DNA of 64,000 nucleotides from a virus: IMG/VR virus record IMGVR_UViG_3300020195_000009, positions 186,001-250,000 of that record; one strand, given 5' to 3'. Both the position numbers and the translations under genes were made by a program. The notes beneath the pieces are model-generated. The model was not told where the DNA came from, searched no databases, and saw only the letters and a program-made list of their open reading frames with translations. Positions 13,716 through 19,970 of the stretch are shown here, piece after piece (position 1 is the stretch's first letter; every line of letters begins with the position of its first letter).

Positions 13716-13800
13716 TGCTCAGAGGGGGAATCGAACCCCCACACCTTTTACGGCGTCGGATCCTGAATCCGATGCGTCTGCCTAGTTCCGCCACCTGAGC
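13716..13800 (-). tRNA. tRNA-Leu(CAG)
   Basis: Class II; loop TTCAGGA in TCGGA/TCCGA; acceptor GCTCAGG/TCTGAGC; T arm GGGGG-TTCGATT-CCCCC. Confidence 0.92.
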
Positions 13801-13805
13801 AAGAA

Positions 13806-13908
13806 GAGACGACAAGTGGCCGCGAAGACGTTTTTGCCACCAGACCTTGCGGTCCAGCTCGGGGTCCGAGCCCCAGGCTACCTTGTAGTCCTCACATTCA
13901 TTCGTCTC
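13806..13908 (-). ncRNA. Y RNA-like RNA 4 with GNRA-capped domain
   Basis: Between tRNA-Leu(GAG) and tRNA-Leu(CAG). Terminal stem GAGACGA/TCGTCTC; ATGAAT opposite GGCCACTTG; second stem GTGAGGAC/GTCTTCGC, identical pairing to RNA 3; TACA follows. The inner domain has a T-loop-like CTCGGAC and an acceptor-like GCTGGACC-GCAA-GGTCTGGT hairpin. 103 nt; the D-like arm is reduced. Confidence 0.8.
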
Positions 13909-13910
13909 AG

Positions 13911-13993
13911 TGCGATCGGAAGGACTCGAACCTTCAAACCTTTTCAGGCATCAGCACCTCAAGCTGACGTGTTTGCCTTTTCACCACGATCGC
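13911..13993 (-). tRNA. tRNA-Leu(GAG)
   Basis: Class II; loop TTGAGGT in TCAGC/GCTGA; perfect acceptor GCGATCG/CGATCGC; T loop TTCGAGT. Confidence 0.92.
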
Positions 13994-14023
13994 ATGCGTT
14001 CCCAAACGTACTACTGTCAATGG

Positions 14024-14097
14024 TCGGAGTGAGAGGATTTGAACCTCCAGCCTTTCCGTCCCGAACGGAACGCTCTACCAGGTTGAGCCACACTCCG
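14024..14097 (-). tRNA. tRNA-Pro(CGG)
   Basis: Acceptor CGGAGTG/CACTCCG; anticodon loop TTCGGGA in TTCCG/CGGAA; T loop TTCAAAT. Confidence 0.92.
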
Positions 14098-14128
14098 ATG
14101 TTTCAAAATTCAACAAGATCGACAAGGA

Positions 14129-14209
14129 AACGAGAGTCAAGGGCACCAGCCCATGATACCATCGAAGCCGATGGTGCCCGTGACATCCGTTGTCCCAAAC
14201 CCTCTCGTT
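14129..14209 (-). ncRNA. structured RNA, possibly a diverged Y RNA
   Basis: Terminal stem AACGAGAG/CTCTCGTT with CTTGA just before the last strand, inner stem GGGCACC/GGTGCCC and hairpins GACA-ACGGA-TGTC and CCATCG-GCTT-CGATGG. The CTTG placement recalls the Y RNAs, but AATG, GGAC and TACA are not in place. Confidence 0.4.
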
Positions 14210-14221
14210 TGAAAGGGCTTG

Positions 14222-14290
14222 GTGACGGCGACGGGGAATCGAACCCCGCGACCTCCTCGTTATGAGCGATGTAGTCCTCACGGTCATTCG
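14222..14290 (-). tRNA. tRNA-Met(CAU)-like chimera with Y RNA 5' half
   Basis: 3' part is tRNA-like: anticodon loop CTCATAA in CATCG/CGAGG, T arm CGGGG-TTCGATT-CCCCG, 3' acceptor TCGCCGT pairing 6/7 with ACGACGA. But the 5' part from AATG through GGACTACAT is the same 21 nt as in Y RNA 3 (13559-13714), in place of a normal D arm. No matching CTTG strand is found. Probably a recombinant between a Y RNA and tRNA-Met; function doubtful. Confidence 0.5.
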
Positions 14291-14296
14291 TCGTGG

Positions 14297-14369
14297 TGGG
14301 TCCCCTCGGGATCGAACCGAGTTGTCTGGCTCTTCAGACCAGCGCATTGACCACAATTGCTTGAGACCC
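14297..14369 (-). tRNA. tRNA-Phe(GAA)
   Basis: Acceptor GGGTCTC/GGGACCC; anticodon loop CTGAAGA in CTGGT/GCCAG; T arm CTCGG-TTCGATC-CCGAG. Confidence 0.92.
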
Positions 14370-14384
14370 AGTTGAAAATGTTAG

Positions 14385-14453
14385 CAGGCCGGGAGGGAAT
14401 CGAACCCGTCTTTTGGAGATTTGGAGGCTCCATCGCGTCCTACGCTCCGACCT
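14385..14453 (-). tRNA. tRNA-Trp(CCA)
   Basis: Anticodon loop CTCCAAA in GGAGC/TCTCC; acceptor AGGTCGG/CCGGCCT; discriminator G. T stem has two mismatches. Confidence 0.85.
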
Positions 14454-14483
14454 ATAATTCGTTTTTGAAACCTCTCAATTAAG

Positions 14484-14654
14484 ATGTCCGCAGTAGCCGC
14501 TCTTCAATGCAAAGTCTGCGGTTGGTGGTGGTTTTTTCATGACAACCACCCTAACTCACCGTTCACTTGTAAATGCTGCCTTGAGGGTCGGTCGTTGTGG
14601 GACGACGTTATCGAATGCCCACCTTCGAGCATCCGCCTCAAGACAACCAAGTAA
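14484..14654 (+). CDS. 56-aa zinc-finger protein
   Basis: ATG 14484 to TAA 14654 on the strand opposite the tRNAs. MSAVAALQCKVCGWWWFFHD and FTCKCC give a CxxC..CxC-C set, suitable for one zinc. A run of four Trp/Phe follows the first pair. No ribosome site stands out. Function unknown. Confidence 0.5.
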   Translation: MSAVAALQCKVCGWWWFFHDNHPNSPFTCKCCLEGRSLWDDVIECPPSSIRLKTTK

Positions 14655-14721
14655 TTGGAGCGGACTCCGGCTGTCGGCGGTACCTGGACCGACGGGCTAT
14701 CAACCCTGCCTTCATCCGCAG

Positions 14722-14793
14722 CGGGATCGAGGGGAATCGAACCCCCCTCGTCGGCGTGACAAGCCGATCGCCTCACCAGATGCGTACGACCCC
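14722..14793 (-). tRNA. tRNA-Asp(GUC), second copy
   Basis: Acceptor GGGGTCG/CGATCCC; loop TTGTCAC in TCGGC/GCCGA; discriminator G. Differs in acceptor from the first Asp gene. Confidence 0.92.
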
Positions 14794-14797
14794 ATTT

Positions 14798-14944
14798 GAC
14801 ACCGACAAGAAAATGCTGAGACGTTTTCAGCACGGAGATGGTTCCGCCTTTGGAGGACGGCCACAACCGTAGCCCCCCAGGAAGCTCGGAACGAGGGCTC
14901 CGGGATTCATGGCGGGGGTTGTAGTCCCGACGACATTCGGTGTC
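14798..14944 (-). ncRNA. Y RNA-like RNA 5 with inner domain
   Basis: Terminal stem GACACCGA/TCGGTGTC; ATGTC opposite TTTTCTTG; second stem GTCGGGAC/GTCTCAGC (one mismatch); TACA follows. Inner domain has a stem GGGGGGC/GTCCTCC in the acceptor position and a T-like hairpin GGAGC..GCTTCC. Less tRNA-like than RNA 2. Directly follows tRNA-Asp(GUC) on the left; about 78 nt separate it from tRNA-Ile on the right. Confidence 0.75.
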
Positions 14945-15022
14945 CGCGTCCGGGAAAACCTCTTGGTGATCGATCGCCAGGGCTCCAATGACCCGAGGAC
15001 CCGCCAAGACCCGAACCGCTAG

Positions 15023-15095
<73 letters not shown>

Positions 15096-15099
15096 ATGA

Positions 15100-15252
15100 T
15101 GCGACGACAAGGTGACGGAGGAGACGGCCAGCATAGGAGCCCTTCTAAGTGCCGGTCTTGAAGGCTTGCGTCTTCAAGGCGGGATCTGCCCCCGCAAAGC
15201 TCCGGGCCTGGCTTGCCCTTGGTCGATGTAGTCCCTTCCTTCATTCGTCGCA
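15100..15252 (-). ncRNA. Y RNA-like RNA 6 with tRNA-like domain
   Basis: Exactly between tRNA-Phe (15254) and tRNA-Ile (15095). Terminal stem TGCGACGA/TCGTCGCA; ATGAA opposite GTCACCTTG; second stem GGAAGGGAC/GTCTCCTCC (8/9 pairs); TACA follows. Inner domain: anticodon-like GCCAG/CTGGC, T arm GCGGG-GGCAGAT-CCCGC, acceptor CTTGAAG/CTTCAAG closed by C-GCAA-G. The T loop matches the unusual loop style of the phage tmRNA (GGCAGTA). Confidence 0.82.
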
Positions 15253-15253
15253 G

Positions 15254-15318
15254 TGCTTGAGGTTGGAATCGAACCAACTACGCACGGTGCTTCAAACCGT
15301 CGCTCTAGCTACTCAAGC
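15254..15318 (-). tRNA. tRNA-Phe(GAA), second copy, deleted D loop (65 nt)
   Basis: Acceptor GCTTGAG/CTCAAGC, loop TTGAAGC in ACGGT/ACCGT and T arm GTTGG-TTCGATT-CCAAC are perfect. The D region is only TAGCTAGAGCG, as if about 8 nt of a normal TAGCTC..AGAGC arm were deleted. Confidence 0.7.
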
Positions 15319-15461
15319 ATGGTGGGTCGTGTTCGCCTCTTGGTGCGTCGGCTTACCGATCGTCCAAGAGGCTCGGGCCTTCCCTTTGCCCGATGCGAGA
15401 GCTACCCCGGCTGCGTTGCCTTTACCGCCCGCAACTTCCGGTTCTACTATTCGCGAGTTTG
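15319..15461. other. gap with strong hairpin, no convincing gene
   Basis: On the minus strand GCCTCTTGG (15364-15372) pairs with CCAAGAGGC (15335-15343) around an inner TCGG-TAAG-CCGA hairpin. A plus-strand frame from ATG 15319 encodes 53 aa with FARCESYPGC, reminiscent of half a topoisomerase zinc finger, but has no ribosome site. Confidence 0.4.
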
Positions 15462-15533
15462 TGACCCCAGCCGGATTTGAACCGAGCGTGAACCCCTTGA
15501 AAGGGGGCTATCCTGCCTTTAGATGATGGGGCC
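15462..15533 (-). tRNA. tRNA-Glu(UUC)
   Basis: Loop CTTTCAA in GCCCC/GGGGT; acceptor GGCCCCA/TGGGGTC; T loop TTCAAAT. Overlaps the end of the HNH frame. Confidence 0.9.
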
Positions 15534-15795
15534 TAACATATAACCGACGAAAAATACGTCTTTGACTCGCATTCCCTCTGTTCTTGGACTTGTAAGTGGG
15601 GGTTTGAGCGTGACAATTAGGGCAAAGCAGACGTAAATTCTCACTAGTGTTGGAATCCGAATTTCCGTCTACATGGTCAAGCTCGATGGGGATTGGATGA
15701 TCACACCACATGGTTAATCCACACCCCTCGCAGGATCTCCCACGCTCACGAATCAGAATCCTCTTCCGTGTGGGATCGCTTTGAGCCAAGTCCAA
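15508..15795 (-). CDS. HNH endonuclease, probably 5'-truncated
   Basis: 95 residues from TTG 15795 contain CEGCGLTMWCDHPIPIELDHVDGN and NLRLLCPNCHAQTPTYK, a full HNH core. Upstream codons in the same frame (15796-15894) encode another zinc pair, CEACG..CSPC, normal for this family, but there is no ATG/GTG before an in-frame TAA that lies inside a tRNA 5' fragment. So the gene has lost its start or begins at TTG. It ends inside tRNA-Glu(UUC). Confidence 0.65.
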   Translation of the reverse strand: MDLAQSDPTRKRILIRERGRSCEGCGLTMWCDHPIPIELDHVDGNSDSNTSENLRLLCPNCHAQTPTYKSKNRGNASQRRIFRRLYVRPHHLKAG

Positions 15796-15887
15796 ACTCC
15801 ACCGCCTAGCCTCTCGGCACGGCGAACAAAACTTGAGCTTAGACCCTATTTTTTGGCCACACGCTTCACACCGACCACCAAGCCTCT

Positions 15888-15912
15888 CACGGTACCGTTA
15901 GGCGATGGGGCC
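15888..15912 (-). pseudogene. tRNA-Glu-like 5' fragment fused to HNH gene
   Basis: GGCCCCATC matches the 5' end of tRNA-Glu(UUC), followed by a D-arm half GCCTAACGGTACC, after which HNH coding sequence starts. Confidence 0.6.
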
Positions 15913-15921
15913 GTTCCTTTG

Positions 15922-15993
15922 TGACCCTGGCGGGAGTTGAACCCAGCGTCCCCAGATTGAGAATCTGGTTGCCTACCGTTAGCAGACAGGGCC
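15922..15993 (-). tRNA. tRNA-Glu(CUC)
   Basis: Loop TTCTCAA in CCAGA/TCTGG; acceptor GGCCCTG/CAGGGTC; T loop TTCAACT. Full-length partner of the D-arm-less Glu(CUC) at 5239. Confidence 0.9.
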
Positions 15994-16000
15994 GTTGAAA

Positions 16001-16066
16001 TGGGTCAACAAGGGGACGGACGAGACGTCATGAAATGGTATGTAGTCCCGTCCAGCATTTGACCCA
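16001..16066 (-). ncRNA. Y RNA-like RNA 7 (short form)
   Basis: Terminal stem TGGGTCAA/TTGACCCA; ATGCT opposite GTCCCCTTG; second stem GGACGGGAC/GTCTCGTCC (all nine pair); loop begins TACATACC. No tRNA-like domain. The cleanest example of the shared Y stem; 66 nt. Lies between tRNA-Glu(CUC) and the initiator-type tRNA. Confidence 0.78.
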
Positions 16067-16084
16067 AACTTACAGACGCACGAG

Positions 16085-16107
16085 AGCGTCCTGATCTGAC
16101 AGGACGC
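16085..16107 (-). other. hairpin after initiator tRNA
   Basis: GCGTCCTG-TCAGAT-CAGGACGC is a perfect 8-bp hairpin right after the tRNA 3' end, without a T run; likely a processing or pausing structure. Confidence 0.55.
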
Positions 16108-16109
16108 GG

Positions 16110-16183
<74 letters not shown>

Positions 16184-16190
16184 ACGTGGT

Positions 16191-16263
16191 TGCGGGAAGC
16201 CGTGTTGCACCGGCCATGGCGAGGGTTATGAGCCGTCGTCGGGACTATGTCTACCCTTCCCGC
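16191..16263 (-). tRNA. tRNA-Met(CAU), atypical T arm
   Basis: Acceptor GCGGGAA/TTCCCGC perfect; anticodon loop CTCATAA in GACGG/CCCTC; T stem GCCG/CGGC with 8-nt loop GTGCAACA instead of TTCRANY. Confidence 0.65.
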
Positions 16264-16265
16264 GG

Positions 16266-16337
16266 AGCGGATGACGGGAATCGAACCCGCCGAATCTAGC
16301 TTGGCAAGCTAGCTCTCCACCTTGGAGAATCATCCGC
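16266..16337 (-). tRNA. tRNA-Gly(GCC)
   Basis: Loop TTGCCAA in CTAGC/GCTAG; acceptor GCGGATG/CATCCGC; discriminator U. Confidence 0.93.
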
Positions 16338-16400
16338 ACTCCTACGCTGTTCTCAGCCGGACCTTCAAAGACGGCCGGAGAAAGAAGCAACGCAGAATAG

Positions 16401-16473
16401 AGCTGGTGGCGAGAGTCGAACTCGCTAGGTCCCGATTACGAAACGGGTACTCGTCCACACGAGAATCACCAGC
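16401..16473 (-). tRNA. tRNA-Thr(CGU)
   Basis: Loop TTCGTAA in CCCGT/TCGGG; acceptor GCTGGTG/CACCAGC; T arm GCGAG-TTCGACT-CTCGC; discriminator U. Confidence 0.92.
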
Positions 16474-16557
16474 AGATGCCAACTTTGCGTGAGTGGGTCA
16501 CTCTTGCGTGCCCTCTCACACGAAGTCTGTTGAAATCATTACGCTAATCGGAGCACG

Positions 16558-16761
16558 ATGCTTGCATACCTCTACCTCATGCAAGCCCTACAGACTGTCA
16601 TTCAGATCCTCTTCGTCACGGGAATCACGGGAGCCTTTTTCTACCGGCTGAAATACAAGATCCCGATGAGTCTCGAAGGAAAGACCTTCCTCGGTCTCAT
16701 CGCTGGAGGGGCCGCTGCCCACCTGGAACTTCAGGCGATGGGCTTGATTCAGTACTCTTGA
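16558..16761 (+). CDS. small two-helix membrane protein, holin-like
   Basis: 67 residues, ATG 16558 preceded by GGAG. Two hydrophobic segments: LQTVIQILFVTGITGAFFY (residues ~11-29) and FLGLIAGGAAAHLELQAMGL (~44-63), with a basic turn RLKYKI between. Size and layout suit a class II holin, but no lysin is adjacent, so this is only a structural guess. Plus strand, inside the minus-strand tRNA array. Confidence 0.7.
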   Translation: MLAYLYLMQALQTVIQILFVTGITGAFFYRLKYKIPMSLEGKTFLGLIAGGAAAHLELQAMGLIQYS

Positions 16762-16762
16762 G

Positions 16763-16880
16763 GCTGGAAGAATCGAACCAGAGCGTGTTGCAACACACCT
16801 CAGACAGAGGTTGGGGCCTCACCGGAATTGGACCGGATCACGATCCATCGAGGATCGCTGCCACTAGGCGTACACCAACG
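16763..16880 (-). pseudogene. degenerate tRNA-like segments
   Basis: Two partial units: 16763-16811 with a T-loop TTCGATT but no clear anticodon arm, and 16812-16880 with CGATC-CTCGATG-GATCG and a T-like loop TCCAATT but an extra 3-4 nt between T stem and acceptor. Read as decayed tRNAs. Confidence 0.45.
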
Positions 16881-16952
16881 TGTCGCCGGTCTCCTAACCG
16901 GGACTCTCTAGTTCTAAGGAGGGACGGGCGCTAGCAGCCTACCTCTCCTTTG

Positions 16953-17023
16953 CGTAACCGGAAGGAATCGAACCTTCTTACCCCAGGTTAACGGCCTGGT
17001 GCTGGCCATTCAGCTTCGGTCAC
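16953..17023 (-). tRNA. tRNA-Asn(GUU) with C33
   Basis: Loop CCGTTAA in CCAGG/CCTGG: the universal U33 is C. Acceptor GTGACCG/CGGTTAC; discriminator G as for Asn. Confidence 0.85.
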
Positions 17024-17081
17024 ATTGACCCGACAGATGGGCGAAGTCTGGCCGTTAGGGGACCTTGCTTCCGTCAGGCGG

Positions 17082-17153
17082 CTCCGGGGGCACGAATCGA
17101 ACGTACATAGTACGAGTTAACAGCTCGCCTCATTACCGTTATGATACCCCGGA
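17082..17153 (-). tRNA. tRNA-Asn(GUU), second copy
   Basis: Loop CTGTTAA in GCGAG/CTCGT; perfect acceptor TCCGGGG/CCCCGGA; discriminator G. Confidence 0.92.
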
Positions 17154-17181
17154 AAAAAGAGGCGTGTTTCCACGACCTCCC
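17154..17181 (-). terminator. intrinsic terminator upstream of tRNA-Asn copy 2
   Basis: On the minus strand GAGG and CGTG pair with CACG and CCTC around GAAA, followed by TTTTTT directly before the tRNA 5' end. Confidence 0.7.
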
Positions 17182-17405
17182 CCGAGTCGGGCTTGCGCCC
17201 TTCCCGTAGGCTCGACTTCCCCTTGCGGGGTTGTCTTGCCTTACTTCTCTAGCAGGAGAGCACGCGCACCACAGTCCTCGGTCGCTGGAGCCCCCCTGTA
17301 TCATCGGGGGTCGATCACGGCACGAGCTGCGTCACCCCGTGAGGGCGATGCTGACGTACAAGTCCTGTTGAATTGTCAAAGGTCGAGGCCCACTCAAGTG
17401 AGTGG
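17182..17405 (-). ncRNA. structured RNA candidate ending in the terminator
   Basis: No credible protein gene. Minus strand holds hairpins GGGC-GCAA-GCCC and CCCC-GCAA-GGGG, GTCG/CGAC long-range pairing and CCCACT-CACTTG-AGTGGG at its 5' edge. TTGACA near 17355-17360 could be a -35 box. The terminator at 17154-17181 would end it. Not matched to a known family. Confidence 0.4.
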
Positions 17406-17410
17406 GTTGG

Positions 17411-17481
17411 TTCCGGTCTAGGGAGTCGAACCCCAATTAACGGCTTCAGAAACCGCTGTCTTGCCTTTGGACGAGACCGGA
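17411..17481 (-). tRNA. tRNA-Gln(CUG), second copy
   Basis: Loop TTCTGAA in GCGGT/GCCGT; perfect acceptor TCCGGTC/GACCGGA; U1 as in other Gln tRNAs. Confidence 0.9.
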
Positions 17482-17499
17482 ATGAGAGTCTTTCCTTCG

Positions 17500-17573
17500 T
17501 GCATCCGGTGGGCAATGATCCCACAAACCTTCCGGGTAAGAGCCGGCTGCTCCGCCAATTGAGCTACGGATGC
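17500..17573 (-). tRNA. tRNA-Lys(CUU), atypical T loop
   Basis: Loop CTCTTAC in GCCGG/CCGGA; acceptor GCATCCG/CGGATGC and T stem GTGGG/CCCAC perfect, but the T loop is ATCATTG. Confidence 0.82.
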
Positions 17574-17598
17574 GTCACGTCGAGACCGTAGGTCTCGG

Positions 17599-17670
17599 TG
17601 GGACGCACCGGAATTGAACCGGCCCCTTGAGGATTAAAAGTCCCCTGCACCGCCTTGGTGCTAACGTCCC
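17599..17670 (-). tRNA. tRNA-Lys(UUU)
   Basis: Loop CTTTTAA in GGGGA/TCCTC; acceptor GGGACGT/GCGTCCC; T loop TTCAATT. Confidence 0.92.
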
Positions 17671-17746
17671 TCGCTTTCTTTGGGCCCGGCTTTACCGGGC
17701 TTGGGCTTTTTGAGTTTCATGACCGTTGGAATCCTTCTTGAATCAG

Positions 17747-17829
17747 TGGGGCCGTCTGGAGTCGAACCAGCTAGCATTAAGCCCGTCGTTTACAGCGACA
17801 GTAGCCTTCCGAGGACTAACCCCGACCCC
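17747..17829 (-). tRNA. tRNA-Tyr(GUA)
   Basis: Class II; loop CTGTAAA in TGTCG/CGACG; acceptor GGGGTCG/CGGCCCC; discriminator A. First tRNA of the array in transcription order. Confidence 0.9.
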
Positions 17830-18359
17830 ATGAGATATGGAGAGTCGGAGCTACGATAGCTTTCACGGTTCATTGGATACACGTCTCCTGTGCGAGCGGG
17901 TTAGGCTCACGGAACACTTGTCTAGAACACCTCGGGTCCTTGGTCGGACCGGGCGAAATTCAAAAACCCTAAAACGCCGAAAGGCCGCTTGGTTTCCCAG
18001 GCGGCCTTCAGAAGAGTCGGGAGTTACCCCGTTCTAGCTTCTTTGGCCGCCTATCTACCCACCTCATTCGCATTTGCATGACGCTTTGAGGTGGGATACC
18101 AGGGGGTCGGGATCTGGGCCGTCGCGAGAGCAAAAAGTCCACAATCCAAACTTGTACCCTGGACGCACGAATCCACCGACGCTTTTAGCGTCCTGGCAGA
18201 TTGTGATTTGAGGGGGAGTCTGGAAGACACGGGGTTCCTTTTGGTACGGACGTTGACTCTTGCACCCTAAGCCCTAGGGTGGGGGTCGGTCAAGGTCTTT
18301 TTTCTGAGGCCTGTCGATTTCTCAGCCACCCGAGAATCACCTTGTAAACCAGCTCAGAC
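17830..18359. other. 530-nt intergenic region upstream of the tRNA array
   Basis: Divergent spacer between tRNA-Tyr (minus) and the zincin gene (plus). It holds a minus-strand terminator-like hairpin (17981-18008), a 9-bp inverted repeat CCCACCTCA/TGAGGTGGG with an inner CAT-GCAA-ATG hairpin (18058-18095), and a GACGC-TTTT-AGCGTC hairpin near 18178. Promoters for both directions must lie here, but none is clear by eye. Confidence 0.5.
17981..18008 (-). terminator. hairpin followed by T-rich tail
   Basis: AAGGCCGC/GCGGCCTT stem; minus-strand tail contains CGTTTTAGGGTTTTTG. Would insulate the array from upstream transcription. Confidence 0.5.
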
Positions 18360-18971
18360 GTGACTCTCCCCGCGAAGGCTCAGAGCTACCTCCGAACCGC
18401 CTCCCTGAAGTCGGCCCAAGGTCCCACCTTCCGGTGCGAGGTCTTCGGATCCGAGTGGGATCAGTTCGTGGAGTCCTGGCTCCCCCGCGTCTACACCTTC
18501 GTCGCCCAAGCTCTAGGGCCGTATGGTCGAGAGCCGCTGCCAACCATCTTGAAGCTACCCGACGGGATGCACATGAGCGGGGCAACGGCCAGCTTCGACA
18601 TGAGCACGGGTCAGGTCCGCATCTGTACCTCGGTTGAGGGGAACCCAGGTCAAACCCTGGAGAAGCTCACCCACGAATTCCTTCACGGCTCGTTGGCCTT
18701 GTTTCCTTCAGAAGACTGTTTTTATGATGAAGGTTTCGTAGACTATTCCACGTGGATACTTGCTCACGCTCCGGTCTACGGCGAGCACAAGCAAGGGATG
18801 ATTGACGCTGCGGCCTTCAACATCAAGATGCGCCGTGAGAGAGCCATGAGGGACCTCTCCGACTATGACCGGAAGCGGTGGGCCGGGGGCACCTTCGCTT
18901 CCCTTTGCCTCGGACCGATGATCCTCCACAAACTTAGGATGAAAAAGGCCGAGGGAGACTTCACGTGGTGA
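18360..18971 (+). CDS. zincin-type metalloprotease-like protein
   Basis: 203 residues from GTG 18360. Centre contains LEKLTHEFLHGSLALFP (HExxH) followed by DEGFVDYSTW about 20 residues later, giving the third metal ligand or catalytic Glu of the zincin fold. N-terminal part (FVESWLPRVYTFVAQALG) is typical for the helix before the active-site region. No signal peptide, so cytoplasmic. The next gene overlaps by 4 nt. Substrate unknown; several other HExxH proteins occur in this genome. Confidence 0.75.
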   Translation: MTLPAKAQSYLRTASLKSAQGPTFRCEVFGSEWDQFVESWLPRVYTFVAQALGPYGREPLPTILKLPDGMHMSGATASFDMSTGQVRICTSVEGNPGQTLEKLTHEFLHGSLALFPSEDCFYDEGFVDYSTWILAHAPVYGEHKQGMIDAAAFNIKMRRERAMRDLSDYDRKRWAGGTFASLCLGPMILHKLRMKKAEGDFTW

Positions 18972-19144
18972 AAAACGAAGGTGCTTTGATTCATCGCGTT
19001 GCAACGAAGTTTGCAGCTAAAGACCAGGCCGGGCTGTACCACGACGCGAAGAAGACCTACCAGAAGCTCACCGAGCTTATGAGCAGCTTCGACATCGAGG
19101 AGCCAGCGGGACGAGTTGAAGCTCATGCACCGCAAACTCAATGA
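18968..19144 (+). CDS. 58-aa protein with shared ALIHRVATKFAA motif
   Basis: GTG 18968 overlaps the previous stop (GTGA). VKNEGALIHRVATKFAAKDQ closely matches residues 9-23 of the protein at 29192 (DALIAHNVATRFAARSVQG). The rest is helical. Probably a shared small domain; function unknown. Confidence 0.65.
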   Translation: MKNEGALIHRVATKFAAKDQAGLYHDAKKTYQKLTELMSSFDIEEPAGRVEAHAPQTQ

Positions 19145-19159
19145 GTGGGCCAAGAAGTT

Positions 19160-19729
19160 CTAATCTTCTTCGAGAAGATCCATCGCCCGGTCAAACACAC
19201 TCTGAGGCTTCTCTTCAAACGAGAAGAACTGGTCCGGTTCGTCACCCTCTTCAAGAGGTTCATCGGGGTCACGGTCCACACCACCGAGGACGATCCGCCA
19301 GTCATCACCCCCAAGACCGATACAGCGGACGCCAACCTTCGTGGAGTCCCACATTTTGACTGTCTCGCACGTGACGGGTTCAAGAAGGCAAGCGAGCCGC
19401 TTCAAGTTGACGATGACTCGGAAGAAGACACCTTGCCGTTGCTCTTCCTGGTCGAACTCCCGAAGCTCTGGGATCGGACCGACCCACTCCTTCAAACGAG
19501 GTAGCCCGACGACCTGAGACTCCCCCTTGAATTGGAGGTAAGCGAGGACCCGGTCCTTGTAGCCGGTGTCTACGGGAGGGAACCCGAGGTCCTTTTTTAC
19601 CGCCAAGATCCAAGCACCATCGGTGGCCACACTCCAGATGAAGCGACCTGACTTGACAGAGAACGGCTTGGCTCTCCAGGCTTCAGAGGCTGACGAGAAC
19701 GAAGGCAGACTCTTGACCAAGCTATCCAT
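19160..19729 (-). CDS. hypothetical protein (189 aa)
   Basis: Starts head to head with the GIY-YIG gene (2-nt overlap). Mixed alpha/beta: FIWSVATDGAWILAVKKDL, VKMWDSTKVGVRCIG, WRIVLGGVD. The 'SVATDGAWILAVK' strand pair is faintly like sliding-clamp domains, but I would not assign that. C-terminus acidic with two EE clusters. Confidence 0.65.
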   Translation of the reverse strand: MDSLVKSLPSFSSASEAWRAKPFSVKSGRFIWSVATDGAWILAVKKDLGFPPVDTGYKDRVLAYLQFKGESQVVGLPRLKEWVGPIPELREFDQEEQRQGVFFRVIVNLKRLACLLEPVTCETVKMWDSTKVGVRCIGLGGDDWRIVLGGVDRDPDEPLEEGDEPDQFFSFEEKPQSVFDRAMDLLEED

Positions 19730-19970
19730 GTGGTACGTCTACATCCTCAGAAGCTCTATCACCAACAGGCTCTACACCGGGATCGCCTTAGACCCCAAAG
19801 CAAGACTCACCAAGCATAACGCCGGCAAGGGGGCGAAGTTCACCCGGACAGGACGACCTTGGGAGATTGTCTACATCGAGCCCGCTGAGTCCCAGGGGGA
19901 CGCCCTACGTAGGGAGCTGGCGATCAAGGCAATGAGCCGAGAGGCCAAGCTCCGACTCGCTATGGGGTGA
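19728..19970 (+). CDS. GIY-YIG endonuclease (single domain)
   Basis: 80 residues, ATG 19728. MWYVYILRSSITNRLYTGIA is the YxYIL..LYxGI core; RLTKHNAGKGAKFTRTGRPW and a later Glu (IEPAE) complete the motif of the UvrC/YhbQ-like GIY-YIG superfamily, single-domain branch. Cuts DNA using one metal. Its 3' end overlaps the methyltransferase gene by 11 nt. Confidence 0.88.
   Translation: MWYVYILRSSITNRLYTGIALDPKARLTKHNAGKGAKFTRTGRPWEIVYIEPAESQGDALRRELAIKAMSREAKLRLAMG

Noticed and set aside
15319-15480. 53-aa zinc-finger protein on the plus strand
   Set aside because: Has a topoisomerase-like GLPFARCESYPGC string but only half the zinc ligands, no ribosome site, and shares the DNA with a strong hairpin. 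Too weak to call.
16558-16761. Definite holin
   Set aside because: Two membrane helices fit, but a similar protein occurs at 26595 and no lysin is adjacent to either, so only 'holin-like' is justified.
19160-19729. DNA polymerase sliding clamp
   Set aside because: One strand pair looked clamp-like, but length (189 aa) is well under a bacterial clamp and no repeated domain structure is visible.
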